Of a stretch of DNA of 64,000 nucleotides, positions 12,301 through 24,703 are shown one piece after another; the first letter of the stretch is position 1; each line of letters opens with the position of its first letter. The stretch is from positions 67,133,070 to 67,197,069 of the forward strand of contig OX439000.1 of the NCBI GenBank assembly GCA_949316495.1. The letters are read 5' to 3'. The position numbers and the translations under genes are program-made. Below the pieces are notes generated by a model, which was not told the DNA's origin, did not search any database, and was given only the letters and a program-made list of their open reading frames with translations. The stretch is from Amphiduros pacificus (taxonomy: Eukaryota > Annelida > Polychaeta > Phyllodocida > Hesionidae).

Positions 12301-15300
12301 CTGTGAAGCATGACTTTATCTAGAATCAAGCAGCTTAAGAACTCTTGATCCTTGATCCTGGACCGGAGAGAGACAAAGCTGACTGTCAGATCCCAGAGGG
12401 GCTTAAGTGGGGTCCGAGCCGACCTTTGAAGACTGGGACCACACTCTGTCTGCTAAGGGTCGCTGACCATGCCCAATGCCACCAGAGGGAGCTGGTTTTT
12501 ATCACATACTACCCCACCAGGGACATACCTTGTGCTCTCACCTGTTACAGGCTCTTGCTCGCAGCCTTCAGCCTCAATATGCCTAGAATATTCTGTCTGT
12601 GATCTGTCTTTGATGAATAAACGGGTAGCATATCTATAAATATTGATTATAGCATTGCCCACAGTGCCATCTTTGTATTTCCATCATCTGTGTTTGCTGC
12701 AGGAAGGTAAACACCATTGATTGCTATCTGTGTTCAGAGTTGGGCAACATGTGCTGCCTAATGGCTCTCACACTGGCAGACACAGCCGTAAAAGTAAACC
12801 ACCGCCATTACCATGACAAAACCAATCATAATTTGATATACGAGAGCATTTAAAGTGTGAATTTACACAGTTTTTCTTGTCCACTTTAATGGCAGGCATA
12901 TGTGGTGGTTCACATTCCACTGGAGGCATTTCATGCATCTTGCAAACCAGCCTCCAGCTTCACACATGCTCCCCCCCCCCCTCCCTGACCCTCGCAGCAT
13001 CCAACAGGTGCCACACTAATAAAGCCTGTTGACATGTGATTCTCAATGACAGGAAATGATTTTAATGCAGAGAATTCTTCAGTGGCATGGACACATGAGA
13101 GAGAGGCTCAGATGTTGGCAAATATTTTTACTGGTTATTATGTACCACATATGTTTAAGGACAAATTTATCTGTCAAGTTTCTACTGATTTCATTTATTG
13201 ACTGATGAATCAAATTTTGCTTTGTTAATGGTAAAATGTCATTCAAAGGTAATATAAATGTTGTGGTCCCAGCAAGAATCTCTCACAAGGCCCTTATTTA
13301 ATAGTAATATAACAATCAAACTCGTGATGCATTTGGCTGTGTATCACAAAATTATTTTTCTGCATGACTAATACTGTCATCAAATTATTTTGACCTTGTA
13401 AATATGTCATCATCACAAATTCATTCTGTAAATGTAAAAAGCCTCACAGGTGTCAAATAATCCTGGAGGTCAAAGCCTACAAATGGAAATAAGCTAATAT
13501 GCTTGAGGATTCCTTACAAGGCATTAGGATTACTGAGGCTTGTATGAGTAGCTCATGCATGCTACATGCCCAGCAGACGAGTACCCGCGAGCAGGAAGAC
13601 CCCTAACTGACCAGGCTCAATCACATAGCTCCGCTCTCGATTAGAGTTCCGCTATTAGTGCTATCCTCAAAGAAAAAAAAATTGCCTGATCTTGAGAATG
13701 ACCAGTGGGAAATGCAGCAAAGACTGAAATCAGCATGGCGCTGTGATTTGTCTGTGAGTGGCGGGCATGGTTTACAAGCACATTGTGTGGAGGAAGAATG
13801 AAACCTGCTGTCTGAGTGTATGCAGGTCAGCAACCCACTGCTCTCCCTCAACCTAATCTAATACAAACACCAAAACATTGCTCAAAGTAGGTACAACCCT
13901 CACCAAACACTGCCAGGCCCATCAACCCTTACCTCCAGTGTTTACACACACATTGGGTTTTGCTCAACACACTTTTTTATTCACACAGTGAACAACTGGT
14001 GAAAATATTTTCCCTTTTAGCTCTGATTTTTTTTTACTCTCCTGAACTTGCAAAATGCATTTGGACAAAAGACTTGAGACACAATTTGGAAAAAAACTTT
14101 TTAACCAATCTAAATTTAGTTAGTGAGACTGTCACATCATATGACAAGATATGATTCTTGTGAAAGGGAACTGAATCATTGATGACAAGTGCCGACTTTG
14201 AAATATTGTTGGAATCATGTTCTCCTGACAGTTGTCGCAGTGCAATCCACTATAACTACATTAAGTTCTGCCGAATACTTTGAATGAATCAGCAGTGATG
14301 CCTTGAATGCGTATAATCCATATCTTATTATGGGCAATCAGGAACAATGTCAGTTGACAGCCTTGTCACACTCCCAGACTTCACACAAACACACAAGGCT
14401 TGTTTGCCTGAAAGCACCTCATGTCTTCTAACAAATCAAAGACTGTATAAATTCTTTTTTTTTTTTTGGCCAAAAAAAATGGTTACTTGAGTCTATGGCT
14501 ATTGACACATTTGCAAAACATCCACCAAGACTGCAGTCGCCATGTTTCTTGAGAGGGTCGAAGCAAGAAAACATGGCTGTGAGCAAGTTCAAAGTCGACA
14601 AAGATAACAGGCCTTGAACTGCACCTCATCCTGCCTAAAAATACTTGTTTCCTTATGCAATGTATTATAAAAGCTGATGACCAATTCTTATTTGCCCAAG
14701 CTCTCACAAAGAAGAACAACTTTTCTAAGCCCTTATGTCATGAAAGACTTTCCTGCGTCTGCAGTGGTATGGGCCGCTAAAGTTTGCCACACTGGTCTGT
14801 GACAAGTTACAAGACAGTTGAAGTATGAACATAACACAAACTAAGCACTGCTCAGCATGTCTTTAATTCAAGCATAGAAGTCATGCTGGCAAATCAATTT
14901 TACCCACAATGCTGTTGTGGGGTTGCTGCCGTCCAGACTTTGTGAAGACAGCTTCTGCAGATTACACAGCACTGTTATGATTGAATATTCTTGTCCCCTA
15001 CAATTGTGGCCATGTGACAGGCCCGGTTGAGGCGATTTGTGGCTACTTTTATATAAAATGCCACTCTCTTGCCAAATATGAAGTTCACAGTAGCCATTAT
15101 CCCAGTGCGAGGTCTTTCTTTTCTCGAGCGCTGAGCATCGATTCGGTTACATTGTGCACCAAGCAATGAAGAAGTGGTTGACATGAGGAATGCCAGTGTA
15201 ATTGGACGTTGCTGTATTGGCGACATGATCGCCCCAATTCAATGCGTGTCAATACCGATATTACCGTTCAGTATAAGATATGTGCTAAGAGGGAACCATT

Positions 15301-18300
15301 CACACCAAATTAACACCATGTCCAAAATAGAGAGAGCCTCCCTGGCCACTAAACCAAATACCAAAGCTCTTTTTCCTATTGACAGTTTGCAATCAATCGG
15401 GCTAAAATCCAATTTGTAACTTTGGTGTCAGGGGTATGCAGTGCTTGGAGGGTGCCCTGACGGGCCCAGACTTGCCCAATTTGATCCAATCTTGGTTACC
15501 TCTGATCTTTATCAGGGGGTGATCCATCACGGAGGCTCTCCAAGAGCCTGGAGTTCCACTATGGACACAACCTGCAAATCTTTGATACCATTGCCACTCC
15601 TGTCCTGAATTGATCACACTGCAAGGTTAGGGGAGCAATTCCAAAATGGGGAGATGGAATTAGCAGCGACAGATCATAACCCTTGATAATCCCACTCTGT
15701 CCCCCTTCTGACTGAGGGGTCTACAACTTGGGAACTAACTTGGCTCTTTACACTTCCATACTGTGTTTGTCTTTACCTAGCCCGCCAGACTTGTCACGGC
15801 CAGATTAGGTGTGGTGCTGACTCTCCTGCCCACTGTGGATTAGATTTGCCAGAGGAAGAATACCCTGTGTCCAAATCCAGACTTCATTACTGTCACGTAC
15901 TCCACAAACCTCTCCATCTTCTCCCCTCTTAAGCAAACCCCAACCTTCCTCTCCTGGGAAAAGCAAATCTCAGACAAATTCAATTTGCTTGTGTAGGACA
16001 TAAGTTTGAAGCATTGTCCCCTGTTGTCAACAGAAGGTAGCTTAGTGTCTGACATTGTAAGACAGTGTTGCAGTCAAAGAGACGAGAGGATGCATTTGTT
16101 GTGTGAGCTATATTCAGGAACTTAATATCATTATTTTACTTTGAAAATAGCCAATGTTGTTGTGTTTTTTTTGTTTTTTTTGAAAAATTTAAGTTTATGA
16201 TGATGATGATGCAATACATTTTATAACTTTTTCATATTTTTTATTTCATTTTTAGTAGCTTTACCAAAGTCTAAAGATGCAGTAGAATTCTATATGTAAT
16301 TTGCTTGCCCTGTATCAAAATTTCACGACACCCCTGTTGCAAACACGTCAACTTTGACAGACAACTAAAGAGCTAGATTGGTTTTTCACATCTATATGTC
16401 TTCAGTGGTGTGGCATTATTACCTGGCTCGTATGGCAACTGCTCAATGCGGAGACAGACCTGTCCCATGCCATTAGATGTCAGATGCAACACACACTTCT
16501 CAACCCCGCCGCTGTCTTTCTCAATGCCAGTCAAGTGCCCAGCCAAGGAAACACGGGCTCCGAGATGTGCTCGTAATAACGTTATAAAATGAGTTGATAT
16601 TCCCTGCAATGTCCATGCTTGGCACTCCGACAGGACTGCCACCATTAAGATATATGTTTGTGTCAGGGAATTACAGTTTTGCTGCCTTCACGTCCAAAGA
16701 ACTGCCCCAATAAAAATATTCAGCTACTGTAATGTAATAATATAGCTTTATAAGCCTGTCCCTACTTACAGGATGAAAACCACCTGCAAATTCTTTATGA
16801 TCTATATTCTGTTCACATATAATTATGTTATTACAGTATTAAGCACAGATTTGAAAGCTTGTCTGTAGAATGCATGCCTGCAAGAATATAAAATCAGATA
16901 AAACTGTAAAATATGTTTCAAGAGGATCGTAAAAATGGGATAGTGTTAATATGGTAGATGACAAAAATAACAAAATCACACAGAAAAATCTCTTTTGTTA
17001 CCCATAATAAAAGACAAGATATAATTCCTTCCTGCAGCTATTAATATCCGCAATGAAAAATATATATCATATAGAAGTATGAAAAATATAATTTCATCTG
17101 AGCCATGTCAGCAGTAAACTCACAATAAAGCAAATATAAATATAAATTATGCACACACACACATATGTATATACTTTATTTAATATTTAATGTGGTATGT
17201 TATTGTCGGTAGTAAGTTACCCAGCAGGCAGTTGTTATAAGGCAGTTGTTATATAGTAGTAAGTTACGCAGCAGGCAGTTGTTATAAGGCAGTTGTTATA
17301 AAGTACACATTTACCCATTTTTTCTTCGTCCTCTCGTCTTCTCCAGCCATCATTAGACAGAGATGTGTTCATAATAATTTGTGTGTGTAAATGAATAGAG
17401 AATATTTCTGCAGCTGGTGTCCATGAATTATGGGCTTTGTGAGATGCTGCCATAATGCATTGTTTTTATATTGGCTTGTTTGTAGGAAGCCATTTGTGAT
17501 GGCCATCATGTAGCTTCATGCCACATCATCCTTCTGAGCCTACCTCAATAACATTGCTTCTTTCCTTCTCAGACTTGTTAAAATCCTTATTTTCCTCTTC
17601 CTTGCCTTCCGTTTCTGATTACTCTGTTTACATTTCCTTCAAACTCATTGCTTACTTCCCATGCTAACAGGATGCTGACAGTCATACAAAGTCACTCATT
17701 TCCCCCGACACTTTAATTATTTGACTTCGAAAAGTAAAATTGCCACTTACATGATTTCCTCAGTCCTAATTAACACGGTTTCTAATTGATTACAGGTACT
17801 TGGATGCATTCAGTTGTATGACTGCACCTCCCAATAATGTCTCCAGTGCAGGAAACATCATTCTTATTAAAACAAGTGTTGTTTTTCATAAATTCCGCTC
17901 ATAGAAGTCTTCTAAAACATCTTTCATTTAATATTAATCTAACTTTTTTTTTTCATATTGATTAAAAACTGTAACACAATACTTCCATATAAGAGTATCG
18001 TTTTCCATAATTAATGAAGGGAATCATCTCTGAATGCTACAATGAATCATATTAGGATAACTTTCACTGCATGTACTTAATGCAATATTTAGCAACAAAA
18101 TTATATTCAATATTAAAACTAAGAGCGCCGCGTTTCTGTAAGAGGCTTGCCGGGTATCACTCCTCCCAGGAGTGGCTTATCTAATTTAATATGCAATAAT
18201 TTAATACGCAAAAAACATTCCAGCAACTTTATCCCAGAATTCACAAAACCAAAAAATATCAAGATACAGAGCGCCACAACAGACTGGTGTGGGTGGCTTT

Positions 18301-21300
18301 TAAGCCCAAGTGTCTATGGGTAAACTCAACAGGGCTGGCTATCAGTTTGGTCAATATGTGGGTTCTGTGAGGATGCATGGGTAGGAGGGGTTAGAGGTTT
18401 GCGTTTGCCCATCAGAGAGGCTATGTACACCTTGCCCCTCCATGTGTCCAGTACAGATACCCACTGCCTGACCACTCCCCAATATCTCACCACCCCACCT
18501 CCAATTATCACAAAACCAACACGGCAGCAAATATCTGCTGACAAACTCCTATCATATTCCGCCAATGTGAGCCTCCATTTGGCATCTGTCTGAGGAGAGG
18601 CAAGCCACTCCTTGCTCTTATTCAAGTCAACATACATGCTGCTCAGTGAAATGTTGTGTGTTATGTGTGCTCTATATAATGGCAGTACTTGTCATGGCAT
18701 CGATGGCCATTTTAGATTCCCATCAAGGATCGGGCCATTCTGTCATCACAAAAGGAATAGGAGACTCCTCATAAATGAAGCCATTTGCTGTTTTGCATAC
18801 CATGTACTAGTCTTCCTCATTAAATTTACATAGGCTCAGTGGTCAGGGGAGGAGGCAGGGTTTGCTAAGATTGTCACGAACCTTGGTGGTTATACTTGCT
18901 TGCGGTATGCAACCATTTATATGGCAACAGTGATGGGCGTGTGCCTCAAATGTCATATAAACATATCTGATATGCAATACATTCATAGAAAACAATTATC
19001 TGGCATTTCTTTCTCATTCCATCTATCATGTGAAATGTGCATCCTGTATGGCATTATGTAGTACACATCGTTGTTTGCTTTGTTCCACTACTGTAGCATG
19101 GATTAATTTCATGCAGAATATCTCGTCTATTTTATGTTTCTGAGCTTCTAAGATACATTCACTGCATTGATGAAGATGAAAGTTTGAGTTCAAAGCATTC
19201 AATTTTGAAGACAATGATTTGTAATCATTATTTTGCAGAAGCTGAAGTTCCATTCAACAGGTTGCCCCCATTACACATTCAGCCTCATCTATTTCAACAT
19301 CCAAAACAATGCTACGGCAACATCAATGGAATACTCAAAATGGTAATACTCATATGTCAGATAATAACAAAAGACTTTCTGTGCTAAAAAATTCCAATAT
19401 AACATCAGCCAAAGAGGCTTGCAGGGCCAAATATGGATGAAATCAGATGGAGATTGGCACAGAGAGAAAGCAAGTCTTCCCCTGCCTGCTTTACTTTCAG
19501 ACAATGTCTATATCAGCTGCTGAGTTGAAGGTGCTCATCACTAAAATATAAATTTACCTTCAGCCGGAACTCACTTATATTCATGGGTAAAATTTGTGGA
19601 GCGACTTGTCCCTGGACTAATTGATTGAGCCAACTACAATGTGAAGCCTGTGGCCTCCCATCCCGGCTACAAGTGCTGAGGAAGCACTCCAACATGCCAG
19701 CTAACTGACGCACAAATCATGTCAAACATATCCCCCTCACAATGACATGGCAACAAATTTATGACAATAGCTCTATTCTATCTGATCATTTTTCACTTTT
19801 GATTATGGCTGATGTCATAACTTTATTGACTTCTGGCAGATACATCTTTGAAGCTTTGATAGATCTTTTCTAGTATGGCACATGATGTTGTAACATTAGA
19901 TGTTCTCTTCATTGACTTTTTTTTTTTTTTTTGGGTGGTGGTTAAACTTGAAGAAAGCTGAGTTCTTGATGCCCGTAATTGTCCTTTCAAACTTTTCAAG
20001 GGGGGTTAGCCAGTTTGGATCCTTATAATAAGCAGGTGCTTGTTATGGTCTGTAGTCGGATCTTGTCCAACCTTAATTGAGCCGACTAACAGAAGAGTTC
20101 ATTTGCAGTCGACACTGGTCTGCCCCTGTGAAGTGGTTTGGTTGGTTAATGAAGGAAGGGCATCAGAGTGGTCCAGCTCGTATGTCCAGTCATTAACACT
20201 CTGGTCAGTCGTGCCCCCTCATTTACGTGTCTTGTACCACATGCATCTATCACGCTGGGATTGGAACTGCCTGTCATTGTGTGTGCATCGTAACCTGTTG
20301 CTTCGTGATTTCCTGCATCATTAGCTGCACACTTAACAACAAAATAGTCTCAATCCTCCACCGTCTGCATAATGAGACAACTCTGTCATTTTGCCATCAG
20401 ACGGCAAATATCTTGGCAACTAAGCACTGCATCTACTCCAAATTCTCAACACTTTCCAGGGAAGCACAACCCTTCATACATGCCAAAATCACATTGGAAT
20501 ATCAATAAACTACACTTTGTTCATCTAAGCAATCTATCTATATAACTCAGCTTGCAAGAAATGTCTTCATAAAAATGTCTACGTCATACGCAGATATTAT
20601 TTTCAATTCAATATCAACAAATTTAATGTATTATTCTTTTGGATCATGTGTGTGAAATCTCACCTGCAGATATTCACCTTGAAATATTCATGCACCAAAG
20701 GACAGTTTGTTTGGGAATAGAATATTTCCACTGTGTCTTTCCTCTTGGGGTGAAATTTGCAAATACACTAAAACAAATAATGTGGCATTTGGACAACCAA
20801 CAAGAGAGGCAATATGTCTCCATGCAAACAAACTGGAAATTGCATCCCCTAAACTCAAACTGCAATTTGATAAAAAACAAAATTTTAACTTCAGTATTGT
20901 GACAAATTGCAGTTTGATGGCACACAAATTGAATCCTTCGCTTCCATTTTCTCAGTCGATGACTCATTACCGATTCTTCAACATTTCAACGAAGTCATTA
21001 TAGTTTCATTCTGGCCCAATTTGAAACTTTTGATGCTCAGAGTAAAACCAATAATTACATATTCCCCAACAAAGGCAAGTGTGATTTATTCAAGTCTTCC
21101 CTTTCAATGAGCATTCCATTAAAAGAAGTTAATGTATGGCTTGCTTTTTCTCTTGAATCATAACAACCATGAATATTGCAGAACTAATGTATCAAATGAC
21201 ATGGACTAGAATATTTTATGCTTTGGCATCATATCAATTTAAGGGAAAAAACAGAGGGAGAAAGTCGCCTTATATCACATAAATGAGTGTGCGTGAGCTG

Positions 21301-24300
21301 GACATGAGATCAAAGGGCTGATCTTTCTCATTAAGCACAGCATTCTATGCCTTAATCAGGTCACACCATCAGGCGGACATGGCACATATCTCAAGAAAAC
21401 GTCATTATGAGACATTCTAAGTGCATTAATTGTTGACCATGTGATATCATCTCACAGTGCAGTGTGAGACTGACTCAATATGCAGCTCTGTCATGGCTCA
21501 CTCACACGCTAACAATGAAGAATTAAAGATGCCGACCCCAACTAATGTATCAAAAACGGTGAAACAAATATTTATATCACTTGCCATCGTAAATCCATAA
21601 TATGTGTTGACAAATTATCTCATGCTTCTTCATTTATATGAAAACTAAAGAAAGACTACAAAATGACAAGTATTTCTTTTTTATTTACTATTTAGAAAAT
21701 GTTTCTTACTTTTATACTTACAAAATATTCACGTTTGTTCCTTACATACAGTGCCAATTTCCAAGTGGTTTCAGATTGTCAAATATCATTTCCTGTATGG
21801 GTCCAAAAAGGATTTGAATTTCATGAGCATTTGTCACCAGGAGAACATGTTTAGAGCTCCTTCTGGAATCTCCACCCTCTTTCAATATCCTATACCATAC
21901 ACAAACATACACATATCAAAGTATGGCAAAGCTCTGATCAGAGAAATTCACCCATATAACTTCCCAAGGGTGAAAATTAGATTGGCGATTTGAACAAGTA
22001 ATGGTCCCACTGGATATCATCCATCTTTTTGTTTTCGTGATTTGCAAATTTTTGTTCTTCTTGGCTGCCAAGCGAAATAGTTTCTGCTATAAATCATCTT
22101 CAAATATTCATAAAGACCATGCCGAAGGTGAAATGTTTGTTGCTTGGGCCTGGACATTCACATATCTTACGGGAGCAAAGAAAATGCCAATGGACAGTTA
22201 TTCATTTTGCGACTTCAGTATTATTTCTTTTATCTCACAAGTTTTAAAAGAAATACAAAGAATATTTTAAAATTACTTTTCCTTCTTAAATTGCTCATCT
22301 TCTAAACATTATTTTCAAATGAATAATATGTATTACTTCTAGGCAATTTTGATGATAATGTAAATTTAAAAACAATGTTTCAATGATAAATATTATATTT
22401 AAAACCTTAAATTTATTCTTTTGTCTCTTTGTTACAAATAAACACAATGAAGGTCACGGAACAGAAGGAGAGATTTATTGTCTATAGTAGATCTCAAATT
22501 AAGTATAATGGATATTCATTAATGCATCTCTGCCAAGGAAGTATCTTTTCTGATTAATTCTTATGGCATTCATGTTTCAATGTTCATAATTCATGATATT
22601 TTACGGAGAATTAAGACAAATTTTACTGCTAATCAAACTCATAAATCGTTCTCACAGTACAACCCTAAGATCCTACAAAAATCACCGTTTTATGTGAATT
22701 AATATTTTATAAATATAAAATCATCTATCTTACTTGTGAATCTGTGGCTTACTGTCACTGACAACAGAGCCATTCTGTGGAGATTATAAAGCATTCTGCA
22801 CCTTTAATCCAGACTTTGTGTGGATAATCCTCAAGGTGATATTATCGGCGGATCATCTTTGACATTGTCCTATTGTGGGCATACGGTGCTGTTGGAGTGC
22901 CAATATTACTTGTCCCTAGAGAGGACCCACAAAGTCTTTCACATAATTGTCTGCTGTTTCGTTTCTCTCTTGCTTATAAAATATTCAACTGCACATGAAA
23001 CGGAGACACATGTGTTGCGATTATCGGCGTACTTTTGCTGAGAGCTTAGATAAGTGTTTTGTAAACAGAATACATCTAGAATGAGGAGATAAAAAGCTTG
23101 CCTCACATGACAGACAGCATCACTACTTTCAGTATATCCGCATTATCATTTAAATTATGATTGAAATTAACTGATGATAATAGAATCTCATTGTTTTACA
23201 GGAAAACTTTTTCATAATTACATTCAAAATGTATGAGGATATTCAAAATTCCTCTAAAGTTCTGAATTAAAAGTTTGGTAGATTTTTTTCATCTTTTATA
23301 ACTAAACATACAAAAGTAGTCAAATGTAAATAATAAACTTTTAATTAAAGGAAGGTAATATCATATTTTAATCTATAATAAGGGGCTTTCACATTATAGA
23401 ATCTTATAATTTTATCTTACATTCATAGCAGAATTAAACAAATTTTAATATTAAGTTAAATCTGTTTAGCTGATAAAACTCAGATTTCACTAAATAACCG
23501 TAAAACGAACATGTCTTTTATACACAAATGGATGAAGCTTCTAAAAACTTTGCACTATTAAACTTTAATAAGCATTCATCATGCCCATGGCAGAGTCATT
23601 GTTAAAAGGGCCTATACATCACCCAGCCATCTCTCACTTTGGAGTCATTACAATTAACTTGTAAGCCCATGTGCCACCAAGTATCCCCGAATCCCTAAGC
23701 CCTGGTCCTCTTTCGACCATTTTTGCTTGTTTGATGGATAAGTCTGTTGACTTCCCGACTGTCAGTCCCACATGGACCTTTCTTAAGTGACTTCTCCCAC
23801 TAGGGGAACAAAGTTTCTTTCCTAGTTCAGACTCCCGCAGATGATGTTATTCAATACATTCATATAATGTCTCTTCTACCTTTTTCTTTTTCTTTTAAGC
23901 AATCCTTTATTTGCCTATTGAATATTATTTCACACTATCTTGTCTTTTGTGAAGACCCCAGCATAAAGGCTGCTGAATCATATTTTTAAATATAACAAAA
24001 TGAATCAATCAATCTCATTGTTTGAAAAACTAATTTTAACTTATTCATTAAAACTGTCTAACATTTGTTGATGTTGATTATTACCTTTCATCTTGAAATT
24101 TCAAATTGTTGTCATTTCATTTAATGCTCATATTAAATTTCACTCCAACAATTAATTTCATCAAAAGTTAATTCCACTGTGCACATTATTTCAATTGTTC
24201 ACCTCTGGAATCTGGTTAAATATTGTGCTTGCTTTTGACAATCTCTGGTGCATATTTATCAGCTTACACAATCAATTCATGTGCAAAAAATTGAAGTCAG

Positions 24301-24703
24301 TGTCTTTTAAAACCAATGTCAGACAATGAACTTATCTTGGTAAAAAATAAACAAATCTTTTTTTTACTGTGTCAGAAATGAAGATTGTCTTCAAATTGTG
24401 AAAGCATCCATAAGGTGGGACAATCTTTAAAAATTATGTTCTCACATCTCGCAAGATTGACCACCAAATGTACACTCAGATGGAAACAAATAGAATATAA
24501 CCAAACTAAATCTTTTAAAATTTTTACCAAGATACTTTCAAATTTGACATCAGGATCTGATGATTTAATTCCAACAGAAGAATAGAAAGAACAATGTGAT
24601 TGCTTACCTTTCCCTGTGGCCCCCTGGCCACAAAGAAGTAGGTCATAACATTCCAGGTGAGGAAGACAACCAGGATGCAGAAGGTCACAGAGCGTCTCTT
24701 CAT
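193..24703 (-). CDS. MGAT1: MGAT1 / GnT-I, 5' part of a multi-exon gene (partial, continues past base 1)
   Basis: Join of four minus-strand coding exons: 24703-24608, 4274-4133, 3845-3726 and 382-193, about 183 residues. By family knowledge GnT-I is a Golgi type II membrane enzyme that transfers GlcNAc from UDP-GlcNAc to the alpha-1,3 arm of Man5GlcNAc2, opening the hybrid and complex N-glycan pathway. The sequence shows a short tail (MKRR), a hydrophobic anchor at about residues 5-26, a charged Gln/Glu/Leu-rich stem at about 33-127, a Pro/Gly/Ser linker at about 128-158, and the start of the catalytic domain with IPVLVIACNRPTVRR at about 162-176. The human counterpart reads IPILVIACDRSTVRR, followed in both by a similar LDxLL motif. 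Splice phases are compatible across all three introns. The nucleotide-sugar and metal-binding residues lie beyond the left edge. POMGNT1 shares the fold but fits the motif less well. Identity is firm; exact splice ends rest on consensus sites and phase. Confidence 0.9.
383..3725 (-). other. MGAT1 intron 3, 3.3 kb
   Basis: AT-rich intronic DNA with GT-AG ends (donor at 3725, acceptor at 383). I see a short ATC/TCA trinucleotide run at about 1378-1395, an A12 run near 2507-2518 and an octamer-like ATGCAAAT near 530. No exon, RNA gene or clear transposon is visible. Short open frames such as 2875-3138 and 783-1016 lack any family signature. Confidence 0.75.
3726..3845 (-). CDS. MGAT1: MGAT1 coding exon 3: second half of the stem
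   Basis: The minus-strand exon ends at 3726 before the donor CTCA|gtaagt. Its acceptor is ambiguous: the sequence reads gtgcagcaag then CCAGGG. Phase continuity with the preceding exon (1 nt carried over) requires cleavage after caag, giving 3845-3726, 120 nt, phase 1 in and out. Cleavage after the more usual gcag (exon from 3849) would shift into a frame with an early TGA. The exon encodes a junction Thr and then REISDVETQLDFLEYSIREQ through EYRQFLL, again highly charged and heptad-like. A less likely alternative is an upstream donor at GAT|gtgttt in exon 2 joined to the gcag acceptor, which also stays in frame. Confidence 0.78.
3857..3879 (+). promoter_or_regulatory. Triple AGGTCA nuclear-receptor half-site cluster
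   Basis: AGGTCA occurs at 3857-3862, 3863-3868 and 3874-3879, all in the same orientation. The first two abut (DR0) and include TCAAGGTCA; the second and third are separated by 5 bp (DR5). By family knowledge DR0 and extended half-sites suit NR6A/NR5A/ERR-type receptors and DR5 suits RAR/RXR. The stretch is also the pyrimidine-rich tract of the exon 3 acceptor on the minus strand, so a purely splicing origin is possible. Confidence 0.35.
3928..3996. repeat. 13-bp perfect inverted repeat in MGAT1 intron 2
   Basis: tgcacatggacac at 3928-3940 is the exact reverse complement of gtgtccatgtgca at 3984-3996, with a 43-nt spacer. No target-site duplication is obvious. It could be a decayed miniature element or an RNA hairpin in the pre-mRNA. 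Confidence 0.6.
4133..4274 (-). CDS. MGAT1: MGAT1 coding exon 2: first half of the stem
   Basis: The minus-strand exon lies between an acceptor ending cccccaatag (exon from 4274) and the donor GAA|gtaagt (exon end 4133). It is 142 nt long, phase 0 in and phase 1 out. It encodes 47 residues beginning SDVYSDEVRRRLAQLEG and ending REDLQEDVFAR. Leucines and other apolar residues recur at heptad-like spacing among Arg, Lys, Glu and Gln, which suggests a coiled coil. By position this is the Golgi-lumen stem. A plus-strand open frame across the same bases (4191-4586) shows no recognisable protein and is a shadow. Confidence 0.82.
5628..5672 (+). promoter_or_regulatory. Two direct copies of a CCAAT-box motif, 29 bp apart
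   Basis: gggccagccaatcaga occurs at 5628-5643 and again, to its last base, at 5657-5672. CCAATCAG matches the NF-Y consensus. The repeat lies within the large MGAT1 intron, far from any visible start site. It could equally be a short tandem duplication without function. Confidence 0.4.
10268..10281 (-). promoter_or_regulatory. CTCF-like motif
   Basis: The minus strand reads CCACCAGAGGTCGC, matching 13 of 14 positions of the bilaterian CTCF core CCASYAGRKGGCRS. It is a motif match only. Confidence 0.35.
12479..12492 (+). promoter_or_regulatory. CTCF-like motif
   Basis: The plus strand reads CCACCAGAGGGAGC, 13 of 14 positions of the CTCF core. It is opposite in orientation to the other candidates in this window. 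Confidence 0.38.
14460..14479. repeat. 20-bp perfect palindrome, T8-GGCC-A8
   Basis: A T13 run is followed by GGCC and A8, so the central 20 bases equal their own reverse complement. Homopolymer slippage is a sufficient explanation. Confidence 0.7.
17211..17304 (+). repeat. 47-bp tandem duplication with an internal 14-bp repeat
   Basis: Two head-to-tail copies begin agtaagttac at 17211 and 17258. Each contains two adjacent copies of ggcagttgttata. The copies are nearly identical, so the duplication is fairly recent. Confidence 0.85.
20855..20917. repeat. 15-bp inverted repeat with a 33-nt loop
   Basis: tcaaactgcaatttg at 20855-20869 pairs perfectly with caaattgcagtttga at 20903-20917. A third related string, aaactggaaattgca, lies just upstream at about 20830. 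The stem does not extend outward and the loop is large, which argues against a microRNA precursor. Confidence 0.6.
23590..24014 (+). repeat. Possible old non-LTR retroposon 3' end with an AATC-type tail
   Basis: The stretch ends in gaatcaatcaatc (about 24001-24013), the kind of short tandem tail left by some LINEs and SINEs. It has a pyrimidine-rich body and a string near 23825, agttcagactccc, that faintly resembles a Pol III B box. I cannot place it in a family and see no clear target-site duplication. Confidence 0.2.

Larger units (their letters stand above)
4275..24607 (-). other. MGAT1 intron 1 of the coding region, 20.3 kb
   Basis: Long intron between the signal-anchor exon and the first stem exon (donor gtaagc at 24607, acceptor aatag at 4275). 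I see no coding exon inside it. It holds a CCAAT-type direct repeat (5628-5672), CTCF-like motifs (10268, 12479), a C12 run (12970-12981), a T-tract palindrome (14460), a 47-bp tandem duplication (17211), a 15-bp inverted repeat (20855) and a possible retroposon tail near 24.0 kb. Open frames on both strands at 20.64-21.0 kb reflect low stop density rather than a gene. Confidence 0.7.

Noticed and set aside
13369-13379. taatactgtca, matching the miR-8/200 seed region
   Set aside because: The match stops after 11 bases and no complementary arm lies nearby.
19918-19932. T15 run as the poly(A) tail of a minus-strand retrocopy
   Set aside because: The adjoining sequence has no protein-like frame of useful length and I found no target-site duplication.
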